NCBI RefSeq assembly: GCF_003813905.1
Contig: NZ_RPFJ01000001.1
Coordinates: forward strand, 1-64,000
Source: Aureibaculum marinum
GTDB taxonomy: Bacteria; Bacteroidota; Bacteroidia; Flavobacteriales; Flavobacteriaceae
Length of the DNA stretch: 64,000 nt
Direction: 5' to 3'
In this document: positions 35,281-43,692 of the stretch, piece by piece
Position numbering within the stretch: position 1 is the stretch's first letter
Layout of the letters: each line of letters begins with the position of its first letter
Made by a program: the position numbers and the translations under genes
The notes under the pieces: generated by a model
The model's input: the letters and a program-made list of their open reading frames with translations, nothing else
What the model was told of the DNA's origin: nothing
Databases searched by the model: none

Positions 35281-35302
35281 TAACTAAACGCTCGGTTAGT
35301 TA
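35281..35302. promoter_or_regulatory. TetR-type operator, copy in front of the DoxX-like/AhpD-like operon
   Basis: TAACTAAACGCTCGGTTAGTTA: inverted repeat with arms TAACTAA/TTAGTTA, 26-47 bp upstream of the DoxX-like ATG. The inner 18 bp ACTAAACGCTCGGTTAGT differ by only two central bases from the copy in front of the regulator gene. Confidence 0.8.
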
Positions 35303-35318
35303 TTGATTAAAAAAAATG

Positions 35319-35882
35319 TTACTTATTTAAAAAAATATTCTCTATGTAATTTTCGAGTTGTGTTTTACTAAATACTCTTGTGGCCGATGATAACCCAAAC
35401 ATAGATATAAGAAAAAAATCCGCTTGTTCTTCAACAATTTTATCGTCTTTAGAAGTATCTTCTTTTAAAATATTAATAAAAACTTGTTTTACCTCATTTG
35501 TAAAGTTTGTTAAAGCTCCTTTTATCTTTTCGTCTGCATCTGGTCCAATTTCATTAGCTGTATTTGTAACTAAACAACCTTTACCAAATTCAGTTTCTCT
35601 AGCAAACTCGATAAAATCATAAAAGTATTCCTTAATCCCTAAAACTCCCTTTTCCGACGCCTTTAGTTTATTTATTAACTTGTTTAATTTTTGTTTGTAG
35701 CATTTTATACTTTCTAAAAAAACACCATTTTTACTTCCGAAACTAGAATATATGGAAAATTTATTGATACCCATTTCTTTTTCTAGCATTTGCATAGATG
35801 TAGTTTCATAACCATTACGCCAGAATAAATTCATAGCCTTTTCTATTACTTCCTCTTCTCTATATTCTTTTTTTCTTGCCAT
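35319..35882 (-). CDS. TetR/AcrR family transcriptional regulator
   Basis: Repressor of 187 residues when started at the ATG at 35882 (MARKKEYREEEVIEKAMNLF); an ATG seven codons earlier (35903) would fall inside the putative operator. The N-terminal helix-turn-helix has the family pattern LFWRNGYETTSMQMLEKEMG followed by INKFSIYSSFGSKNGVFLES. The C-terminal ligand domain includes FGKGCLVTNTANEIGPDADE, a conserved segment of the regulators that often control small oxidoreductase or DoxX operons. It lies just upstream of the DoxX-like/AhpD-like pair, and identical-type operators precede both, so autoregulation plus control of the pair is likely. Confidence 0.92.
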   Translation of the reverse strand: MARKKEYREEEVIEKAMNLFWRNGYETTSMQMLEKEMGINKFSIYSSFGSKNGVFLESIKCYKQKLNKLINKLKASEKGVLGIKEYFYDFIEFARETEFGKGCLVTNTANEIGPDADEKIKGALTNFTNEVKQVFINILKEDTSKDDKIVEEQADFFLISMFGLSSATRVFSKTQLENYIENIFLNK

Positions 35883-35904
35883 TAGTATTTTAACACGATG
35901 CAAA

Positions 35905-35922
35905 ACTAAACAATCGGTTAGT
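35905..35922. promoter_or_regulatory. TetR-type operator, copy in front of the regulator gene
   Basis: ACTAAACAATCGGTTAGT, arms ACTAA/TTAGT, 23-40 bp upstream of the tetR ATG at 35882. Sixteen of 18 bases match the copy at 35283-35300; the two differences are at the symmetry centre, as expected for a genuine operator. Confidence 0.8.
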
Positions 35923-36090
35923 AATAAAAAAACTTTTTAACCTTTATTTCAAAATCCCTCCTTTAATTCAGCATATTAAATGGATTTTTTTGAATGACAA
36001 TTGCATCCCTTGCTAAAATAAGTTGCAGTTTACCACAAAAAAATAAGTCTGCACTTAACAACTTACTACTTAAAACATTCAATTCTTAAT

Positions 36091-37788
36091 TTACATACTA
36101 TAAAACTCTATTAAATTAGCTTCATAATATTGATTTCCTAATTTGGTTAATAAATTACGAATCACATTACTATCTCCATCTACAGCAATGGCAGAATATC
36201 CAACATTATTTAATTTTCCAAGTCTTAAATCTATAATATTAATGTCTTTTGAAGATAAAGCCGAAAGTAATATTAAAAGAACTCCAGGAGCATTATTATG
36301 TTTAGTAAGAATTACTTTTTCATTTAATGCCAAATTCAAATTAACACCATCCATTTCTAACAAATAAACTCCCTCTCTATAGTAATTGGGTAATTTAGCA
36401 TTTTCTTTATAGGTTAAATTGGTAAACAATTCAGCACTTGCACTGGTACCATTTACAAAATCAATAACGTTTTGAATATTTCCATTATCATTTTCTATAG
36501 ATAAAAATGCAACAGCTGTCCCGTCATTATTGGACTTTAACCTTGCTGTTTCAACATTTATTCCTTCTGAAGCCAAGGTATTAAAAAGAGATGAAATTAC
36601 TCCAGGTTTATCTACATGTTCAGAAAACAATCCATTTACTAAATCATCTGTAGATTTAGGTATCTCATTAGTAACCGTAATCGATTTGCCTAATTTTCGA
36701 ATACGTATTGCATTATAATCCCCCATTCCTGTTGAATTTTTATAGATATCTAAAAATTCAGAAAATGAGCCTCCAAAAGAAAAGTCAGGAATAATCCTTC
36801 TGTGTGCAGTATCTAATCTCTGATTAAGTAACTCTATACCTTTATTTAATACTGTATATTTTACCTTTAAATCATGATCATCATAAATAGTTCTATTTTC
36901 TGGAATCAATTTTGAATAACTCACATAATTTTCGTAGCCTGCTTCTTGAATATATTCTAAACTTTCTTTAAAGTTTAATCCATAATAACGTACATGATGA
37001 GTATCTGTTCCAACACATACTGGAATTTGAAGTTCATTGGCTCTTCTTAAAATACTTTGGATAGGATACACCCCTACTCCTTTAAATTTACCAGCCATAT
37101 TAACATCTAAAGACAAGTTACGATCGGCAATTAATTCTAATAAGGTTCTAACCTTATTAGCTAACGGGTGTGAACTGGTTTCAAAATTTAGTAATGCCTC
37201 AGGCATATCAACATTGAGTTTTGGTAAATCGATATGACCAACAATTTGAATCATATCACCAAAACATTCAATCATTTGAATGGTTTCATTGAAATAGCCA
37301 TCCCAATAAGCTTCTAAACTTCCTCTCATTTTTAAAAGTTCTAAAGCTTCTTCTTTTGAACCATCATAAGGAAGACCTTCAGGAGCGAAATGTACCGAAC
37401 CAATAACATAATCAGCACCTTCAGCTTGAAATATTTTTGAACGGCTCCATTGCAATCCTAAATCTGGCCCCATCCATTCAAGCTCAACGCCATATTTAAT
37501 ATTAATTTTGCCTTCATACTTTTTACGCAGATCTGCTATTCGTTTAGGATAATTTAAATAAGACCTATTACCGCGAATAAATTTAACATTTGTCTCTCTT
37601 TCTGCTATATATCTAAAATTTGTTAAACGCGGAGAGTGTATTATAAAAGTTATACTTGGATGATTTTCTTCAATAGCTTTATCAACAACCTTTTCTAATC
37701 TATCAATTCCATGTTTTACTTGATCTTGTTCAGTGCCAGCATGTATTCCATGAGTCTCCCAAATAAAGTCATTTAGTTTTTTCATCAA
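36091..37788 (-). CDS. PHP-domain phosphatase fused to two ACT domains
   Basis: A 565-residue protein. Residues 1 to about 300 form a PHP (histidinol-phosphatase-like) metallo-phosphoesterase: ETHGIHAGTE (His13, His16), ITFIIHSPRL, INIKYGVELEWMG, GSVHFAPEG, VGHIDLPKL and VCVGTDTHHVRYYG near 257-270. Motif I reads HGIH where most family members have HxH. From about 380 follow two ACT-type regulatory modules, EHVDKPGVISSLFNTLASEG and NNAPGVLLILLSALSSKDIN, the latter with a SerA-like end (SAIAVDGDSNVIRNLLTKL). A likely job is hydrolysis of a phosphorylated amino-acid precursor (histidinol phosphate or phosphoserine) under feedback by the amino acid; the substrate is not visible. Isolated gene. 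Confidence 0.82.
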   Translation of the reverse strand: MMKKLNDFIWETHGIHAGTEQDQVKHGIDRLEKVVDKAIEENHPSITFIIHSPRLTNFRYIAERETNVKFIRGNRSYLNYPKRIADLRKKYEGKINIKYGVELEWMGPDLGLQWSRSKIFQAEGADYVIGSVHFAPEGLPYDGSKEEALELLKMRGSLEAYWDGYFNETIQMIECFGDMIQIVGHIDLPKLNVDMPEALLNFETSSHPLANKVRTLLELIADRNLSLDVNMAGKFKGVGVYPIQSILRRANELQIPVCVGTDTHHVRYYGLNFKESLEYIQEAGYENYVSYSKLIPENRTIYDDHDLKVKYTVLNKGIELLNQRLDTAHRRIIPDFSFGGSFSEFLDIYKNSTGMGDYNAIRIRKLGKSITVTNEIPKSTDDLVNGLFSEHVDKPGVISSLFNTLASEGINVETARLKSNNDGTAVAFLSIENDNGNIQNVIDFVNGTSASAELFTNLTYKENAKLPNYYREGVYLLEMDGVNLNLALNEKVILTKHNNAPGVLLILLSALSSKDINIIDLRLGKLNNVGYSAIAVDGDSNVIRNLLTKLGNQYYEANLIEFYSM

Positions 37789-37975
37789 TCAATTACTTTA
37801 AATTTTGATTTTTAATATACAAAGTTAACTATTGGTTTAGAATATTAAGCCAAAATCTTATTTGTTTTAAAAATATGTTAACTAACATGTACTAAAAAAG
37901 CATGCTAGCCCATTATCATAATTTAGAAAATAATTAGATTAGACATAAAATTACTCATTTAATAAATAGTCAACT

Positions 37976-40288
37976 TTAGATGTTAAGATGTAGCCCAATG
38001 CCAAGAAAAACTCTAAATTTATTGGTACTATTTACCCATGATATGTCAAAATTTATAGGTCCTAAAATTGAATTATAAGAAAGCATAGTTCCCGCAGAAG
38101 CCAGTATGCTTGGCTGATAAGAATCTGGCCATTTTCCTTTTCCTGAAAACGCATATTTAATATAATCATCAAAACTTTCAAAGCCAACGGAAGCGATATT
38201 AATGTGAGGAGTTATGTAAATTTTATGCATTGCATTAATCTGTAAACCTAGATTTAGTTTTGTAAACTGAGATGCAATTAATTCACTTTCATTTAAACCA
38301 GGTAAAACATAACTGTCTCTTCTGGGATTTTTAATATTACCACCTAGAAAATATTTAGCTCCTACACCTAATTCAAACAAAGGAATAGTATTATCATTGG
38401 TTGCATCTTCAAATATAAAAGCTGCATTTAGTCCAACAATAACTGTAGTTTTATGTTTTATTGGAATTCTTTTCTCATAGCCTAATCCCAATTTTATAAA
38501 ATTATTGGTTGTACCATTTACATCATCCAAAATTGAGTCATAATATTCTACATCCATAGTATTGTGCAAAGATCTACTAATACTCCCTTTTAATACAGCC
38601 CCTTGAGTAGCATAAAACGATTCGTTTAAACTATTGTAGTTATAATGTAAATACATTTCATAAGATCCAAAACTATAAGTATCTAAATTGAATAAATTAT
38701 CATTAATTTCAGGATCTATTGTTGGTTTTAAACGGGTTTTTTGATATTTTACACCAAGACCAATATAACTTTTAAAAGAATTTAAGCTTCTATTTATTTG
38801 ATTATCAAATTCGAAATAACGATACCTCATATTATCAGCATTTTCACCTCCTAAATAAATTTCTTGTCGTAAATGTTGTCCAAAAAATTCTGAACGCCAC
38901 CACCAATTTCTATCGTGACTAAAATTCTTCAGATATTGTATACGAATTTTGGGCTCTTCGGCAATATCAATAGTTATAAGAGAACGAGAGGCTCTACCTA
39001 TAACATTTCTTCCTGTATAATTTACAATAAGACCAGCTCCATTATCACGATCAAAATGAAGAGAACCTTTAACTTGATGTTTAGATTTTTCAATAGCATT
39101 AATAACTAAACCTAATTTATTTTTTTCAATTATTGGAGTAACATCAACTTGGTTAAAAATAGTTGTCCCCATTGCTTTATTGATACCTTCTTTGATATGT
39201 TGATGTGTATATTTTCTTTGAGTTTTAATATTAGCTCTAGCCTTAACTAATGCAAGATTTGCTTTACTTATACCTTGATATACAATGCTATCTAAGATAA
39301 ATTCATCTTGTGTAATTGGTAACTTATGCTCTCTTTGTATAAAGTTACTAAGTTCTTTTGATAAAGCTGTTAAGGCTTGCATATTTTGTTTAACAGCTAT
39401 TTTACCTTCATTATATATCGCATTAATTTTGGAAAAATCACCAGTAGTATATGTTAAGTTAGTACTATGATCAATTAAAATATCACAGAGCTTTCTATTT
39501 TCAGGTGTCTTTAAATTACTATTTAACATTCCTGTTTGAAAAAGCAAAGCTCCTAAATTATTTAGTTTTTCCTTTGTTACCTTCCCCACTCCAACATCAC
39601 TACCAATAATAATATCTGCACCCAATTTTTTTGCTATATCTACTGGAAAATTATTTAACAAACCACCATCTACTAGTAATGTATTCTTGTAAGGTACAGC
39701 AGAAAATGCACCAGGTATAGACATGCTAGCCCTCATGGCAAAAGATAAAGAACCGCTATTAAAGATAACCTCTTTGCCATTTACAATATCTGTAGCTATT
39801 GCTCTAAAAGGTATGGACAAGTTGTCAAAATTTTCAATTGAATAACTTGGAAATGTTAGAGACGAAATAAACTCTCTTATGTTTTGGTCATTTACCAGAT
39901 AAGAGCCCGTATTTATTTTACCTTTTTTCCAATCTAAACCAATTAAATACTTATTATACTCACTTTTTTCTTCAACACTTACATCTTTTAATGAAACACT
40001 TCCTCCGATAAGTTCATCCCAATTTGCATTTAATGCTATATTAGCTATACTATCTCCTGAATAACCCATTGCGTAAAGTCCTCCTACAATACTCCCCATA
40101 CTATTCCCTATAATTAAATCTGGCACAATGCCTAACGAGTCTAGAGCTTGTAAAGTTGGTATATGTGCAATACCTTTTGCCCCTCCTCCACTTAATACCA
40201 ATGCTATTATAGGTTTATCATCTTGTGCATTCAAATATTGAATTGAACCTACTAAAAAAAACAAGAATATTATAAAGTTGTATTGCAT
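37976..40288 (-). CDS. Patatin-like phospholipase with C-terminal outer-membrane barrel
   Basis: An exported lipid hydrolase. The signal peptide MQYNFIIFLFFLVGSIQYL starts at the Met at 40288; an in-frame ATG at 40339 would add 17 residues before it and I think it is not used. The patatin domain (about residues 25-230 of the shorter form) has ALVLSGGGAKGIAHI (oxyanion loop), the nucleophile elbow LIIGNSMGSIVGGLY (GxSxG as GNSMG) and the catalytic-aspartate segment LLVDGGLLNNFPVDIAKKLG (DGG). A POTRA-like stretch follows and then a beta-barrel of the BamA/TpsB type ending FRVFLGIGLHLNI. This architecture is that of PlpD-like type Vd autotransporters and their Bacteroidota relatives. Confidence 0.9.
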   Translation of the reverse strand: MQYNFIIFLFFLVGSIQYLNAQDDKPIIALVLSGGGAKGIAHIPTLQALDSLGIVPDLIIGNSMGSIVGGLYAMGYSGDSIANIALNANWDELIGGSVSLKDVSVEEKSEYNKYLIGLDWKKGKINTGSYLVNDQNIREFISSLTFPSYSIENFDNLSIPFRAIATDIVNGKEVIFNSGSLSFAMRASMSIPGAFSAVPYKNTLLVDGGLLNNFPVDIAKKLGADIIIGSDVGVGKVTKEKLNNLGALLFQTGMLNSNLKTPENRKLCDILIDHSTNLTYTTGDFSKINAIYNEGKIAVKQNMQALTALSKELSNFIQREHKLPITQDEFILDSIVYQGISKANLALVKARANIKTQRKYTHQHIKEGINKAMGTTIFNQVDVTPIIEKNKLGLVINAIEKSKHQVKGSLHFDRDNGAGLIVNYTGRNVIGRASRSLITIDIAEEPKIRIQYLKNFSHDRNWWWRSEFFGQHLRQEIYLGGENADNMRYRYFEFDNQINRSLNSFKSYIGLGVKYQKTRLKPTIDPEINDNLFNLDTYSFGSYEMYLHYNYNSLNESFYATQGAVLKGSISRSLHNTMDVEYYDSILDDVNGTTNNFIKLGLGYEKRIPIKHKTTVIVGLNAAFIFEDATNDNTIPLFELGVGAKYFLGGNIKNPRRDSYVLPGLNESELIASQFTKLNLGLQINAMHKIYITPHINIASVGFESFDDYIKYAFSGKGKWPDSYQPSILASAGTMLSYNSILGPINFDISWVNSTNKFRVFLGIGLHLNI

Positions 40289-40399
40289 AAAACTTACTTT
40301 AAAATCTTGTTTTAAAAAGTCGTATAATTGTTTAATCATTTTTTAGTTTGGGTTATTATTAAAAGTTCTGAAGCATACGAACCTTTAAAGGAAAAAATA

Positions 40400-40861
40400 T
40401 TACATCTTATTCCAATTTTCAATAATCTTTACGCTCTCCTTTTGATAAAAATCTATAAAATTGCTAAAATCTTCCAATTGCCTATTAAAATCTTTAGTTT
40501 CTTTAGTTCTTTCTTGTAATATTTCTTTAATAACTTTATTATAAGTTATGAGTTTATCTAAATGGTCAGTAAGTATATTTTTCCATTGTCCTAATCGTGT
40601 ATAAAAATAACGTTTACGATCACCTGGTTTTGTTTTATATCCTATCCGTTTAACCTTTAATAAATAATTAATAGCATTACTCGTAGCACTTTTACTTAGG
40701 TCTAAATCTTCACGAATTTCGTCAAAGGTAAGTTCAGTAGAATTTGTAACAATCAATAATGCATCAATACGAGCTGAAGACGGAGACACTCCAATTCCTT
40801 CTAAAATTACACCCAAACTTTCGATGTGTTCTTTTTGCTTATCAGTTAATTTTTTTTTCAT
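40400..40861 (-). CDS. GbsR/MarR-family transcriptional regulator
   Basis: A 153-residue winged-helix regulator of the GbsR group, whose characterised members respond to choline or osmoprotectants. N-terminal segment EHIESLGVILEGIGVSPSSA leads into the HTH ELTFDEIREDLDLSKSATSN and the wing RIGYKTKPGDRKRYFYTRLG. A C-terminal helical region (about 100-153) would serve dimerisation. It is divergent from the MFS transporter gene with about 200 bp between, a layout that suggests it controls the transporter and itself. An interrupted inverted repeat TTGGTT...AACCAA (40879-40910) lies just upstream of its start. Confidence 0.88.
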   Translation of the reverse strand: MKKKLTDKQKEHIESLGVILEGIGVSPSSARIDALLIVTNSTELTFDEIREDLDLSKSATSNAINYLLKVKRIGYKTKPGDRKRYFYTRLGQWKNILTDHLDKLITYNKVIKEILQERTKETKDFNRQLEDFSNFIDFYQKESVKIIENWNKM

Positions 40862-41032
40862 ATTGATACAAATATAATTGGTTTTTTTAGTTCTGAATTA
40901 CAAGAACCAACTTAATTAATCTATTTTTGGTCACTTATCATAAATCACTTACTATTATAATGTGACATTTCTCACCTAAGAACAGAGCATATATAATATG
41001 ACAAAAAATAACCTTAAAAAAGTAAATACTAC

Positions 41033-41040
41033 TACCTTTG
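41033..41040 (+). promoter_or_regulatory. -7 promoter box of the MFS transporter gene
   Basis: TACCTTTG fits TAnnTTTG and ends 25 bp before the ATG at 41066. Confidence 0.5.
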
Positions 41041-41065
41041 CACATCATTTTTTTTACAATATAAA

Positions 41066-42301
41066 ATGCCTTTAATAGATTATAGTTTTTTAAACAAAAT
41101 TCTAAAGAAACCTAAAGCCGAAAAAGGCTACCAACATGTAAAAAAATCTTATTTAAAAAGAGTACGTTGGGCTGTTTCATTTTTTTATTTTACAATGGGT
41201 TTGTGTTTCGCAACCTGGGCAAGTCGCATTCCTGACATAAAAACTGCACTTGATTTAAGTGAAGGTCAGTTGGGTTTTATTCTATTAGCATTGCCTATAG
41301 GCCAATTACTTGCAATGCCGTTTTCTGGACGATTAGTTACAAAATATGGTAGCCGAGAAATTTTAATTATTGCCATTTTATGTTACATTGTTAATTTAAC
41401 AAATCTTGGCTTAGCTACAAAAGAATGGCAATTAGCTTTAGGATTATTCCTATTTGGTATTTCAGGTAACTTTTGTAACATCTCTTTAAACACACAGGCA
41501 GTTTATGCCGAAAAAATACATAGAAAAACAATTATGAGTTCTTTTCATGGAGTGTGGAGCCTTGCTGGATTTTCTGGAGCCTTGCTTGGTTTATTAATGA
41601 TGAGTTTAAATCTATTAGCTCATAATCATTTTATGATTGTTGCTGGTATTGGACTTCTATTTATTACAACTAATTATAGCTACTTAATTAAATCTGGAGG
41701 AAAGGTAAAATTAGTAAGAAAAGGCTTTTTCTCAAAACCAGATAAAAACCTACTTTGGTTAGGGGTAATAGGGTTCTGTTGTATGGCTAGTGAAGGTATA
41801 ATGTTTGATTGGAGTGGTGTTTATTTTAAAGAAATAGTAAAAATTAAAGGAGCATTAGTAATTTTAGGCTATACTTCATTTATGATTATGATGGCAACAG
41901 GTAGATTTTTTGGTGATAGATTTGTTAGACGTTATGGTGCTAAAAAGGTGTTACAATTTGCTGGTATTTTAATTTCAGTTGGACTATTTACAGCTGTTCT
42001 ATTTCCTTATTTAATATCCTCTACACTTGGTTTTATGTTAGTGGGTATTGGAGTTTCAACAGTAGTACCTAACCTATATAGTATTGCAGGGAAAAATAAG
42101 AAAGTTGCTCCTGGTATAGCCTTAACAACGGTGGCTAGTGTAAGTTTTTTAGGCTTTTTAATGGGGCCTCCTTTAATTGGTTATATTGCCGAACTTACCA
42201 ATTTACGATATTCTTTTGCTTTTATAGGCATATTTGGGTTTATTATTACCTTAATGGTTAGCAACTTAAAGGTTTTTAAACAAAATAGTTTTGCAAATTA
42301 G
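41066..42301 (+). CDS. MFS transporter, YbjJ-like
   Basis: A 411-residue secondary transporter with 12 predicted helices. After a 35-residue basic cytoplasmic start come FFYFTMGLCFATWASRIPDI, GQLGFILLALPIGQLLAMP and the loop 2-3 motif SGRLVTKYGSREIL; the second half begins with KNLLWLGVIGFCCMASEGIM, DWSGVYFKE and GRFFGDRFVRRYGAKKVLQF. The WASRIPDIKxxLxLSEGxLG start and the DWSxxY motif are those of the YbjJ-like subfamily. Substrate unknown; sugars or osmolytes have been proposed for relatives. It is divergent from the GbsR-type regulator and nearly touches the convergent glycerate kinase gene (13 bp). Confidence 0.9.
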   Translation: MPLIDYSFLNKILKKPKAEKGYQHVKKSYLKRVRWAVSFFYFTMGLCFATWASRIPDIKTALDLSEGQLGFILLALPIGQLLAMPFSGRLVTKYGSREILIIAILCYIVNLTNLGLATKEWQLALGLFLFGISGNFCNISLNTQAVYAEKIHRKTIMSSFHGVWSLAGFSGALLGLLMMSLNLLAHNHFMIVAGIGLLFITTNYSYLIKSGGKVKLVRKGFFSKPDKNLLWLGVIGFCCMASEGIMFDWSGVYFKEIVKIKGALVILGYTSFMIMMATGRFFGDRFVRRYGAKKVLQFAGILISVGLFTAVLFPYLISSTLGFMLVGIGVSTVVPNLYSIAGKNKKVAPGIALTTVASVSFLGFLMGPPLIGYIAELTNLRYSFAFIGIFGFIITLMVSNLKVFKQNSFAN

Positions 42302-42314
42302 AAAAGGAGAATGA

Positions 42315-43457
42315 TTAAGACATTGTAACTTTCTTTAATTGTGATTTGGCAAATATACTTGATATCTCTTTTACATATCTGTAACTATGTTTTAATGCAT
42401 CTTCTAAATTATCAGCATAATTTATTACTGAATCCGTATAAGTAACACCCATTTTATTTAAATCTTTTATTGAAACATCAATAATTCCACAAAAAGCAGC
42501 AACACGTATTTTTTGGTGTTGAACTTCAGTTAAAATACCACTTATTGTTTTTCCTGAAAATGTTTGACTATCTAACTTTCCTTCTCCAGTAATTATCCAA
42601 TCTGCATCAATAATTTCTTTCTTAAATTGAGCAATTTCTTTTACTAAAGTTATTCCTGAAACTAATGTTCCATCTAAAAATAATTTGGTTGCAATTCCCA
42701 TTCCTCCTGCTGCTCCAGCTCCTATTATATCAGTTGGATTAACATTGAAATGATCATTCAAAACAATAGAAAAGTGCTTTAATCCTTTATCTAACAATTT
42801 AATATCTTCTGCTGAAGCTCCTTTTTGCTGAGCATAAACATAAGCTGCTCCATTTTTACCATATAATGGATTGGCCACATCACAAGCTATTTTAAATTTC
42901 ACCTTTTTTAATGCAGTAGAAACATTACTGGTATCTATAGATACAATTTTTAAAAGTTCTTTACCTACAGGATATACTTCTTTTTTATTTTTATCCAAAA
43001 ATCGATATCCTAAAGCGGTTGCCATTCCTATTCCACAATCGTTAGTTGCACTTCCGCCTAATCCAATTATAATCAACTTAGCTCCTTTATTTATTGCATC
43101 TAAAATAAGCTGCCCTGTACCATAAGTAGTAGTGTTTTTACAATCTAATTCTTCTTGCTTTAGTAACTTAATACCCGATGCTTCTGCCATTTCTATAAAA
43201 GCAACTTTAGTACTTTTAGAATATAAATATTGTGCTTCAATTTTATTAAATAATGGGTTTTTTACCTGTACTTTTATAAATGCTCCTTTCAAATAATGGT
43301 TCGCAACTTTTATGGTACCATCACCTCCATCAGATAATGGCATTTTTACAATTTCAACATCTTTAATTACGGATTGAATTCCTTCTTCAACCGCATTGCA
43401 AAATTCTAATCCTGTTAAGGATCCTTTAAATTTATCTGGAGCAATTACAATTTTCAC
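42315..43457 (-). CDS. Glycerate kinase (type I)
   Basis: Phosphorylates D-glycerate to 2- or 3-phosphoglycerate, linking glyoxylate and serine degradation to glycolysis. I start at the GTG at 43457 (VKIVIAPDKFKGSLTG), which is exactly the family N-terminus; the frame extends 12 codons upstream to an ATG at 43493, but those residues are not conserved. Landmarks: MPLSDGGDGT (about 49-58), IEMAEASGIKLL, TYGTGQLI, GLGGSATNDCGIGMATALGY, GAGAAGGMGIA and the C-terminal DWIITGEGKLDSQTFSGKT. 380 residues, normal length. Confidence 0.93.
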   Translation of the reverse strand: MKIVIAPDKFKGSLTGLEFCNAVEEGIQSVIKDVEIVKMPLSDGGDGTIKVANHYLKGAFIKVQVKNPLFNKIEAQYLYSKSTKVAFIEMAEASGIKLLKQEELDCKNTTTYGTGQLILDAINKGAKLIIIGLGGSATNDCGIGMATALGYRFLDKNKKEVYPVGKELLKIVSIDTSNVSTALKKVKFKIACDVANPLYGKNGAAYVYAQQKGASAEDIKLLDKGLKHFSIVLNDHFNVNPTDIIGAGAAGGMGIATKLFLDGTLVSGITLVKEIAQFKKEIIDADWIITGEGKLDSQTFSGKTISGILTEVQHQKIRVAAFCGIIDVSIKDLNKMGVTYTDSVINYADNLEDALKHSYRYVKEISSIFAKSQLKKVTMS

Positions 43458-43692
43458 AGTTTTTTTATAAATATGATAAATTTGTCTTCTCAAATTTAAG
43501 TACTATTAGTCAACTTTACCCGATATAAATGCCTTATATTCTAATTTAAAAAGCTACAAACTGGTTTTAAAGAACAAAAAAATTTATTATAAAAATTTTA
43601 ACAGTTTTTTTTCAATATTAATAATAAAATCACGCATTCCACCAAAAATTTAATATTAATTTTGAGCACAATTTCTGAATAACTGGAATTAT

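Noticed and set aside
40879-40910. Operator for the GbsR-type regulator, TTGGTT...AACCAA with inner GTTCT/AGAAC
   Set aside because: The arms are short and the spacing irregular, and there is no second copy at the MFS gene; kept only as a remark in the gene entry.
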